Shown here: piece by piece, positions 27,402-33,949 of the stretch
Numbering within the stretch: position 1 is the first letter of the stretch
How the letters are laid out: the number at the start of each line of letters is the position of its first letter
Assembly: GCA_910586025.1 (NCBI GenBank)
Contig: CAJUIO010000006.1
Coordinates: 1-64,000, forward strand
Source: an uncultured Lachnospiraceae bacterium
GTDB taxonomy: Bacteria > Bacillota > Clostridia > Lachnospirales > Lachnospiraceae
DNA length: 64,000 nucleotides
Reading direction: 5' to 3'
Notes under the pieces: generated by a model
Databases searched by the model: none
What the model saw: only the letters and a program-made list of their open reading frames with translations
Told to the model about the DNA's origin: nothing
Position numbers and translations under genes: made by a program

Positions 27402-27941
27402 ATGAGCGGAGAGAATTCAAGGATCGAAAAGATCAAGAAGAGCAGCAGGATAGCTCTCGTCGTGGCGAATGTCACAAAGATTTTAGTTATCGTTGGAGCC
27501 GTCGCATGTATAGTGGGAGGCATTGCGATCTATGCGTGCAGAGATAGTATCAATGAGATCCTGGCATCGGAGATAGTCAACGAGGCAATTCAGGAGAAGG
27601 ATATGGAGAGTCTGGAGAGATTTGTCGGGATCAAGGTCGTGGAGAGCGGCCAGGCGGCACAGGTGCTTGCCCGGAAGATTATCGCCGGAGGGATTATGCT
27701 GATCGGTATGGCAGTGGTGCTTCACTTTGTGGCTAAGATATTTAAGGGGATTCAGGAGAGCTATACGCCCTTCCGTCCTGAGATCATCAGGAATCTGAAA
27801 ATACCGCTGGCCCTGATCACGGTCATGGAGCTGACATCCAGCCTTTTGACCGGGCTTCTCATAGGCATCGCATCCTGGTGTGTGGTGAACATTTTTGAGT
27901 ATGGCTGTGAGCTGCAGAGACAGTCAGATGAAACTCTGTGA
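27402..27941 (+). CDS. DUF2975-like small membrane protein
   Basis: A 179-residue protein with about four membrane helices (near 20-45, 90-112, 130-148 and 150-170) and a loop of about 40 charged residues after the first. The segment FKGIQESYTPFRPEIIRNLK resembles the conserved loop of DUF2975 proteins, which are typically encoded directly upstream of a small XRE regulator, as here. Function is unknown. The start is uncertain: ATG 27402 lies 12 bases after GGGAAAGGA; ATG 27390 touches it. Confidence 0.6.
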   Translation: MSGENSRIEKIKKSSRIALVVANVTKILVIVGAVACIVGGIAIYACRDSINEILASEIVNEAIQEKDMESLERFVGIKVVESGQAAQVLARKIIAGGIMLIGMAVVLHFVAKIFKGIQESYTPFRPEIIRNLKIPLALITVMELTSSLLTGLLIGIASWCVVNIFEYGCELQRQSDETL

Positions 27942-27959
27942 GAAAGGGAGGTAACGGAA

Positions 27960-28181
27960 ATGGCGATTATTCTGAGACTGGACAGAGTGATGGCGGACAG
28001 GAAAATTTCTCTGAACGAGCTGGCGGAGAAGGTGGGGATAGCCAATGTGAATCTTTCCAATATCAAGACGGGAAAAGTCAGCGCCATCCGGTTCTCGACC
28101 CTGAATGCGATCTGCGACGTGCTGGACTGCCAGCCGGGAGATATTCTGGAATTTTGCAGGGATGAACAGGGAAAGCGGTGA
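27960..28181 (+). CDS. XRE-family small regulator (YozG-like)
   Basis: A 73-residue protein that is almost entirely one Cro/C1 helix-turn-helix: LDRVMADRKISLNELAEKVG, then IANVNLSNIKTGKVSAIRFS and LNAICDVLDCQPGDILEF. This is the YozG-like type usually paired with a DUF2975 membrane protein, which lies 18 bases upstream. It probably autoregulates the pair. GAAAGGGAGG precedes the ATG. It ends just before a bidirectional terminator shared with the pfl operon. Confidence 0.88.
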   Translation: MAIILRLDRVMADRKISLNELAEKVGIANVNLSNIKTGKVSAIRFSTLNAICDVLDCQPGDILEFCRDEQGKR

Positions 28182-28206
28182 GAAGAGAGGGAAGCAGATA
28201 CAGCAA

Positions 28207-28237
28207 AAGCCCCGGTCAGTTTTTCTGACCGGGGCTT
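28207..28237. terminator. bidirectional terminator between XRE gene and pfl operon
   Basis: AAGCCCCGGTCAG (28207-28219) pairs perfectly with CTGACCGGGGCTT (28225-28237) around a TTTTT loop. It ends the XRE gene on the plus strand and the radical-domain gene on the minus strand. Confidence 0.85.
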
Positions 28238-28248
28238 AATGACTTTAG

Positions 28249-28488
28249 TTAGATAGCCTCGTGGAAGGTACGGGAAATAACGTCAGCCTGCTGCTCGGGT
28301 GTTAACTTGATGAAGTTAACAGCATATCCGGAAACACGGATGGTAAGCTGAGGATAATTCTCGGGATGCTTCTGAGCATCTAATAAGGTGTCTCTGTTTA
28401 ACACGTTAACGTTGAGATGATGTCCGCCCTTGGTTGCGTAACCATCCAACAATGATACTAAGTTATCTACCTGTGTAGAATTTGTCAT
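28249..28488 (-). CDS. stand-alone glycyl radical domain of pyruvate formate-lyase
   Basis: A 79-residue protein equal to the C-terminal domain of pyruvate formate-lyase. It has GGHHLNVNVLNRDTLLDA, ENYPQLTIRVSGYAVNFIKL and a conserved end EQQADVISRTF. Gly54 in RVSGYAV is the radical-carrying glycine; it lies 25 residues from the end, as in the intact enzyme. In E. coli a related spare part, GrcA/YfiD, repairs oxygen-cleaved enzyme, but there the enzyme keeps its own domain. Here the enzyme body lacks one, so this protein should be an obligate subunit. GGAGGTAACG precedes the start. Last gene of the operon. Confidence 0.93.
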   Translation of the reverse strand: MTNSTQVDNLVSLLDGYATKGGHHLNVNVLNRDTLLDAQKHPENYPQLTIRVSGYAVNFIKLTPEQQADVISRTFHEAI

Positions 28489-28508
28489 GATAATCGTTAC
28501 CTCCTGTA

Positions 28509-28712
28509 TTAATGAAAATCATCCAACCCGTCCTCCAGGGTGGGAACGCTGCATGCAAGGGGAGTTCTGGAGCAATCCGTGCATCCCATGGTCTGAACAT
28601 TTTTTGATTCCTCGCCTTCGGCATCGCAGTCCACATTTACGTGTCCCACACCCATTGCCATGCCGGAATCCAGCATCTTTACAAGATCGTCAACCATATT
28701 TTTCTCGTCCAT
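28509..28712 (-). CDS. small cysteine-containing protein derived from a glycyl radical domain
   Basis: A 67-residue protein not in any family I recognise by name. Residues 1-28 align without gaps to the radical-domain protein encoded 20 bases downstream, with 11 of 28 identical (V7, D8, L10, V11, L14, D15, G21, H24, N26, V27 and the start Met). After that it diverges: the radical-glycine segment is absent and a tail with four cysteines (one at 29, then MGCTDCSRTPLAC) follows, ending acidic (LEDGLDDFH). Its ribosome site GGGAGGTAACG resembles that of the next gene, supporting tandem duplication. It could dock on the enzyme body where the radical domain binds and cap, protect or bind metal there; this is inference. 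Confidence 0.8.
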   Translation of the reverse strand: MDEKNMVDDLVKMLDSGMAMGVGHVNVDCDAEGEESKNVQTMGCTDCSRTPLACSVPTLEDGLDDFH

Positions 28713-28763
28713 TACGTTACCTCCCTGAATTATGAGTTTTTATATTTTGACAGTGATATTTGC

Positions 28764-30803
28764 TTATTTGCTCAGATCTAACTCGATATCGCCTGCGAAC
28801 ACGGCATCTTCCTTGCCCAGAGCTCCGGGGATGATGGTGAAGGTATTGGAAATACCATCCTGTGCATCCTTGAAAGGAAGCTTGGATACGGAGGACAGAG
28901 ATGCTACTGCACCATGAGTGTCGCGTCCATGCATCGGGTTTGCGCCGGGAGCAAAAGGCTGTCCCTTCTTACGTCCGTCAGGTGTGTTGCCTGTAGCCTT
29001 ACCATAGGTCACATTGGATGTGATGGTGAGGATGGATGTGGTGGGAACACCTTCCCTGTAGGTGTGATGTCTTCTGATAGCTGTCATGAATCTGTGAACT
29101 ACTTCCTGAGCGATGCTGTCAACACGGTCATCGTCGTTGCCGTATTTCGGGAAGTCGCCGGTTGTCTTGAAGTCCACGATAACGCCGTCTTCATCCCTGA
29201 TTACTTCAACCTTGGCATACTTGATTGCGGACAGGGAGTCAGCCACGATGGACAGACCAGCCACACCTGTTGCGAAATAACGCTTAACGTCTCTGTCATG
29301 AAGAGCCATCTCTGCTCTCTCATAGCAGTATTTGTCATGCATGTAATGGATAATGTTCAGAGTGTTCACATACACATCTGCCTGCCATTCCAGCATATCC
29401 ATGAACTTGCTCCAAACATCGTCGAAGTCAAGAACATCGCCTTCTACCGGACGATACTTGGGTCCGACCTGCTTCTTGGTAACTTCGTCCACACCGCCGT
29501 TCAAAGCATAGAGCAGACATTTTGCAACGTTTGCACGTGCTCCGAAGAACTGCATTTCCTTACCGATAACCATGGAGGATACGCAGCATGCGATACCGTA
29601 ATCGTCACCGTGGGTAGCTCTCATCAGGTCGTCGTTCTCATACTGGATGGAAGAGGTCTGGATGGACATCTTAGCGCAGTATTTCTTCCAGCTTGCGGGA
29701 AGTCTGGTGGACCAGAGAACTGTCAGGTTGGGTTCGGGGCTGGGCCCTAAGTTTGTCAGGGTGTGCAGATAACGGAAGCTCATCTTTGTTACCATGTGAC
29801 GTCCGTCAACGCCAACGCCTGCCAGAGATTCTGTTACCCATACAGGGTCGCCTGCGAAGATCTGGTTGTACTCGGGAGTACGTGCGAATTTGATCAGACG
29901 CAGCTTCATGATGAAGTGGTCAACAAACTCCTGGATCTCCTGCTCGGTAAAGGTACCTGCGGCAAGGTCTCTCTCTGCATAGCAGTCAAGGAAGGTGGAA
30001 GTACGGCCAAGGCTCATTGCCGCACCGTTCTGCTCCTTCACTGCGCACAGATATCCGAAGTAAACCGCCTGGATTGCTTCCTTCACATTGGTGGAGGGCT
30101 TGGAAATATCGCAGCCATAGGATGCAGCCATTTCCTTCATCATCTTAAGAGCAACCATCTGCTCGGAGAGCTCCTCGCGAAGGCGGATCACATCGTCTGT
30201 CATAACGCGTCCGGTGGAATCCTTCTGCGCCTGCTTATCCTGAATCAGATAGTCGATACCATACAGGGCAACACGTCTGTAGTCGCCGATGATACGTCCG
30301 CGGCCGTAAGCGTCCGGAAGTCCCGTGATGATATGTGAGGAACGGCATGCTCTCATCTCGGCATTGTATGCGTCGAAGCAGCCTGCGTTATGTGTCTTTC
30401 TGTGAGTTGAGAAGAACTCGCTGATCTCGGGATCTACTTCGTAGCCGTTGTCGGAGCAGGCTTTCTCAGCCATTCTGATACCGCCGTAAGGCTGAAGAGA
30501 ACGTTTGAAGGGCTTATCGGTCTGGAATCCAACGATCTTTTCCTTGGATTTGTCAAGATAACCAGGTCCGTGTGATGTAATCGTGGATACTACCTTGGTA
30601 TCCATATCAAGAACACCGCCTGCTTCGCGCTCTTTCTTCTGCAGATCAAGCACGATCTGCCATAAATCCTTTGTGTCCTGTGTAGCTTCGGCTAAGAAGG
30701 ATTCGTCACCATCATAAGGATGGTAGTTTCTCTGAATGAAGTCACGGACATTAACCTCATTTTCCCATTTGCCGGGTACAAAATTGTTCCATTCTGGTCT
30801 CAT
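28764..30803 (-). CDS. pflB: pyruvate formate-lyase catalytic body lacking the glycyl radical domain
   Basis: A 679-residue body of formate C-acetyltransferase, converting pyruvate and CoA to acetyl-CoA and formate. The catalytic cysteine pair is Cys406-Cys407 in GIACCVSSM; other family segments are WENEVNVRDFIQRNYHPYDG, NPMHGRDTHGAVASL and ISNTFTIIPGALGKEDAV. It stops at IELDLSK, just where intact enzymes continue into the radical domain. Length plus the 79-residue stand-alone domain is 758, close to E. coli PflB (760). ATG 30803 is chosen for the family N-terminus and an AGGAGG upstream. The small protein gene starts 51 bases downstream. Split, not frameshifted: an insert gene lies between the halves. 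Confidence 0.95.
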   Translation of the reverse strand: MRPEWNNFVPGKWENEVNVRDFIQRNYHPYDGDESFLAEATQDTKDLWQIVLDLQKKEREAGGVLDMDTKVVSTITSHGPGYLDKSKEKIVGFQTDKPFKRSLQPYGGIRMAEKACSDNGYEVDPEISEFFSTHRKTHNAGCFDAYNAEMRACRSSHIITGLPDAYGRGRIIGDYRRVALYGIDYLIQDKQAQKDSTGRVMTDDVIRLREELSEQMVALKMMKEMAASYGCDISKPSTNVKEAIQAVYFGYLCAVKEQNGAAMSLGRTSTFLDCYAERDLAAGTFTEQEIQEFVDHFIMKLRLIKFARTPEYNQIFAGDPVWVTESLAGVGVDGRHMVTKMSFRYLHTLTNLGPSPEPNLTVLWSTRLPASWKKYCAKMSIQTSSIQYENDDLMRATHGDDYGIACCVSSMVIGKEMQFFGARANVAKCLLYALNGGVDEVTKKQVGPKYRPVEGDVLDFDDVWSKFMDMLEWQADVYVNTLNIIHYMHDKYCYERAEMALHDRDVKRYFATGVAGLSIVADSLSAIKYAKVEVIRDEDGVIVDFKTTGDFPKYGNDDDRVDSIAQEVVHRFMTAIRRHHTYREGVPTTSILTITSNVTYGKATGNTPDGRKKGQPFAPGANPMHGRDTHGAVASLSSVSKLPFKDAQDGISNTFTIIPGALGKEDAVFAGDIELDLSK

Positions 30804-30873
30804 TTTGCGTAAGCCTCCTGTTATATTATTGTATTTACCTGAGCATAAAAAACTATGCTGATACCGTACTTTC

Positions 30874-30902
30874 ATTATATGTTACAAGCTCTTTAAAATC
30901 AA
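30874..30902 (-). promoter_or_regulatory. sigma-A promoter of the pfl operon
   Basis: On the minus strand TTGATT (30902-30897), 17-base spacer, TATAAT (30879-30874). The leader of about 65 nt holds a small GCATA/TATGC stem. Confidence 0.75.
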
Positions 30903-30990
30903 GCAAGGGAATGTATTTTTTTACAAACAACAGATCGTTTTAATGGAAAATTTAGAAACTATCACCAAGTTATCCGTCATGCCCGAAGGG

Positions 30991-31596
30991 TCATACGGAT
31001 TCTGCCTCCTGGCTTCGGATCAGCTGCCGGATCGCCTGGAAAAGATGGGGCTTCAGATCGTCGATTTCTGTCGGCTCCCTGTACAGAATGGAGCTGTAGC
31101 AGCAGGAGCTGACCAGCTCCACGATCATAAAAAGAAGCACCTCGGGATTCCGAAAGGCCCTGGGGGAATCCTCAAAAATCCGGTATACATTGTAGAAATC
31201 CACCCCGGCGCTGCTGCCTGCGGAAATCAGCTCATTCTTGAAGATGGCCCAGCTCAGATTCTTGGATATAAAGCTGAGAAGAGATTTGTCGTTTTTGAAC
31301 TGCTCGATAATGCTGTCAACCACAAAGATCATCCGATCCTCTAACTCCGTCAGGTTCGTTTCCATAAGGGCTGCCTCCGCCACGGAAAAGATATGGGTCG
31401 CCTTGTGGGCAATCAGCTTATTCCGGATGTCATACTTGTCCCGGAAATAGAGGTAAAAGGTCCCCTTGGCGACCCCGGCGGCCTCCACAATGTTGTTGAT
31501 GGTCGTCTTGTTGAGCCCCTGTGAGGTAAACAGCTCAAAGGCCGTGTTCAGGAGAGCCTCCCTCTTCTGCTTTTTATTCAGATCTGATTTTTTCAT
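30991..31596 (-). CDS. TetR-family repressor
   Basis: A 201-residue regulator. The N-terminal helix-turn-helix (about 10-55) has LLNTAFELFTSQGLNKTTIN, IVEAAGVAKGTFYLYFRDKY; the C-terminal ligand domain is helical and of usual length. It is divergent from an MMPL exporter gene whose promoter carries two TGACC...GTCA operators, so it most likely represses that exporter until a lipophilic or peptide ligand binds. ATG 31596 is chosen because the upstream in-frame extension is not family-like. Confidence 0.88.
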   Translation of the reverse strand: MKKSDLNKKQKREALLNTAFELFTSQGLNKTTINNIVEAAGVAKGTFYLYFRDKYDIRNKLIAHKATHIFSVAEAALMETNLTELEDRMIFVVDSIIEQFKNDKSLLSFISKNLSWAIFKNELISAGSSAGVDFYNVYRIFEDSPRAFRNPEVLLFMIVELVSSCCYSSILYREPTEIDDLKPHLFQAIRQLIRSQEAESV

Positions 31597-31692
31597 ATGC
31601 TGCCCATCCCTTTCGTTTCCGCCCGTTACGTCTACGCCCTGGGTGCAGACTGCCGTACGCACTCCGCCCCGGGGCTTTTGGTACCCGAATCC

Positions 31693-31720
31693 ATTATAAG
31701 TGAAAAAGAGAAAAAGTCAA
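31693..31720 (-). promoter_or_regulatory. promoter of the tetR-type gene
   Basis: On the minus strand TTGACT (31720-31715), 16-base spacer, TATAAT (31698-31693), giving a leader of about 90 nt. Confidence 0.65.
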
Positions 31721-31757
31721 AGAAATTCCCGTTTATAATTTTTTTAGAATTAGAATA

Positions 31758-31786
31758 TTGACCATTGGTCATTTTTATGATATAAC
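31758..31786 (+). promoter_or_regulatory. promoter of the MMPL operon
   Basis: TTGACC (31758-31763), 17-base spacer, TATAAC (31781-31786). Its -35 lies inside the upstream TetR-type operator. Confidence 0.7.
31759..31771. promoter_or_regulatory. TetR-type operator 1
   Basis: TGACCATTGGTCA, a perfect 6+1+6 palindrome over the -35 of the MMPL promoter. Confidence 0.7.
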
Positions 31787-31804
31787 ACTGATCAGAAAGT
31801 AAAA

Positions 31805-31817
31805 TGACCAAAAGTCA
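31805..31817. promoter_or_regulatory. TetR-type operator 2
   Basis: TGACCAAAAGTCA shares 10 of 13 bases with operator 1 and lies about 20 bases after the -10, before the ribosome site. Centres of the two sites are 46 bases apart. Confidence 0.65.
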
Positions 31818-31852
31818 TAATTTTGAACAAAGAGAAAGAATGGAGGTTTTTT

Positions 31853-33949
31853 ATGGAAAAATTTGGGAGAAAAGTGGTTGCGCTCCGGATACCGATTCTG
31901 CTCCTTGGCCTGGCGCTCCTTGTCCCGTCCTTTTTCGGCTATGTGTCAACAAGGGTTAATTACGACATCCTTTCCTACCTGCCAAAGGATATCGAGACCA
32001 TGGTGGGGCAGGACATTCTGGTTGACGAGTTCGGCACGGGAGCCTTCTCCATGTTTGTGGTGGAGGGGATGGGGCCGAGGGATGTGCAGAAGCTGAAGCG
32101 CGAGGTGGAGCAGGTGGAGCATGTGGCGAAGGTGCTCTGGTACGATTCGGTGATGGATATTTCCGTTCCAATGGAGCTGATGCCGGATGAGCTGTATGAA
32201 GCTTTTAACAGCAAAGATGCCACTATGATGGCGATTATTTTTGACGAGACCACATCCGCGGACGGGACGATGGAGGCTATTGAGGAGATCCGCAGGAGGG
32301 CTGATAAGAACTGTTTCCTCTCCGGGATGTCGGCAGTGGTGACGGACACGAAAAATCTTTCGGAAAAGGAGGCTCCCGTCTACGTGTGCATTGCGGTGCT
32401 GCTCTCCTGCCTGGTTCTTTCCGTCACCATGGATTCCTTCCTGATTCCCTTTCTGTTTCTGGCGAGCATAGGGATGGCGATTGTCTATAATCTGGGGAGC
32501 AATGTGTTTGCAGGAGAAATTTCCTATATCACTAAGGCGCTGAGCGCAGTTCTTCAGCTGGGGGTCACCATGGACTATTCGATTTTCCTGTGGCACAGCT
32601 ATAAGGAAAAGCAGTCGCAGATGCCGGACAAGAGGGAGGCCATGGCAAAGGCCATCGGCGAGACAATAACCTCCGTGGTGAGCAGCTCCCTGACCACGGT
32701 CGCGGGTTTTATTGCCCTGTGCTTTATGAGTTTTACCCTGGGCATGGATCTGGGAGTGGTGATGGCAAAGGGCGTGGTGATCGGAGTGATTGCCTGCATC
32801 ACCATATTGCCGTCCATGATCCTTGTCTTTGACAGGGCTCTGGAAAAGACGAGTCACAGGGCGCTGCTCCCCGATTTTAAGGGCATCGGTGATTTTGTGA
32901 CAAAGCATTATCTGGTATTCGTGGCGCTCTTTGCGGTTTTGCTGTTCCCGGCTCTGTACGGATACAAAAATACCAGGGTTTACTATAATCTGGATGAGAC
33001 CCTGCCCAGGAATCTTCCCAGTATTATCGCAAACGATAAGCTCAATGAACGCTTTGACATGAACGCAACGCATATGCTTCTGCTTCCGGCGGATCTTCCG
33101 GCCAGGGAGGTGAAGTATATGACAGACGAGATGAAGAAGGTGGACGGTGTGAACTGGATTCTGGGGATGAACACGGTGAAGGGAAGCGCCATACCGGATG
33201 AGATGATTCCCGCACAGCTGACAGAGCCGCTGATGAATGACAACTGGCAGCTTCTGCTGGTGGGCTCCCAGTACAAGGTGGCATCGCAGGAGGTCAACCG
33301 GCAGTGTGAGAAGCTGAGTCTCATCTGCAAGTCCGTTGACGACAGGGGAATGCTGGTGGGAGAAGCGCCCTGTACAAAGGATCTGATCGAGATAACGGAT
33401 AAGGATTTTAACACGGTCAGTGTGGTGTCCATCGGAGTGATTTTTATCATTATTATGCTGGTTTTTAAATCGGTTTCCCTTCCGGTGGTGCTGGTGTCCG
33501 TGATTGAGATGGCGATTTTTGTGAATATGGGAATTCCCTATTACACAAAGACGGCAATTCCCTTTATCGCATCCGTGGTAATCGGAACGATTCAGCTGGG
33601 AGCCACAGTGGATTACGCTATTTTGATGACCACAAGATACCGGAGGGAGAGATATGGGGGAACGCCTAAGAGTGAGGCGGTTTCCATCGCCTGCCAGAGC
33701 AGTGTGAAATCCATAGTGGTCAGCGCACTTTCCTTCTTTGCGGCCACCTTTGGCGTCGGGCTTTTTTCCAATATTGACATGATCAGCTCTCTGTGCACAC
33801 TGATGGCAAGAGGGGCCCTGATCAGTATGGTATCAGTGATTTTCGTTCTGCCGTCCGCTTTTATGGTGTTTGACAGAATCATCATACGGGGCGGAATGCG
33901 GGACAAAAAGAAAGAAAACGAAGTGAGACAGGAGGCAGTGTCATTATGA
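31853..33949 (+). CDS. MMPL/RND-family exporter
   Basis: A 698-residue RND-superfamily transporter with two halves, each an N-terminal helix, an extracellular loop and a five-helix sterol-sensing-like block (about 165-330 and 520-680). Conserved pieces include GVTMDYSIFLWHSY and its counterpart GATVDYAILMTTRY, whose aspartate/tyrosine pairs fit the proton relay of MMPL proteins. It probably exports lipids, siderophores or drugs from the membrane. It overlaps the next gene by four bases (ATGA), so the two should work together. TGGAGG six bases upstream fixes the ATG at 31853. Confidence 0.93.
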   Translation: MEKFGRKVVALRIPILLLGLALLVPSFFGYVSTRVNYDILSYLPKDIETMVGQDILVDEFGTGAFSMFVVEGMGPRDVQKLKREVEQVEHVAKVLWYDSVMDISVPMELMPDELYEAFNSKDATMMAIIFDETTSADGTMEAIEEIRRRADKNCFLSGMSAVVTDTKNLSEKEAPVYVCIAVLLSCLVLSVTMDSFLIPFLFLASIGMAIVYNLGSNVFAGEISYITKALSAVLQLGVTMDYSIFLWHSYKEKQSQMPDKREAMAKAIGETITSVVSSSLTTVAGFIALCFMSFTLGMDLGVVMAKGVVIGVIACITILPSMILVFDRALEKTSHRALLPDFKGIGDFVTKHYLVFVALFAVLLFPALYGYKNTRVYYNLDETLPRNLPSIIANDKLNERFDMNATHMLLLPADLPAREVKYMTDEMKKVDGVNWILGMNTVKGSAIPDEMIPAQLTEPLMNDNWQLLLVGSQYKVASQEVNRQCEKLSLICKSVDDRGMLVGEAPCTKDLIEITDKDFNTVSVVSIGVIFIIIMLVFKSVSLPVVLVSVIEMAIFVNMGIPYYTKTAIPFIASVVIGTIQLGATVDYAILMTTRYRRERYGGTPKSEAVSIACQSSVKSIVVSALSFFAATFGVGLFSNIDMISSLCTLMARGALISMVSVIFVLPSAFMVFDRIIIRGGMRDKKKENEVRQEAVSL

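Noticed and set aside
28249..30803. Broken pfl gene caused by a frameshift or sequencing error
   Set aside because: Each piece has its own start codon and strong ribosome site, and a distinct third gene lies between them, so single-base error cannot explain it.
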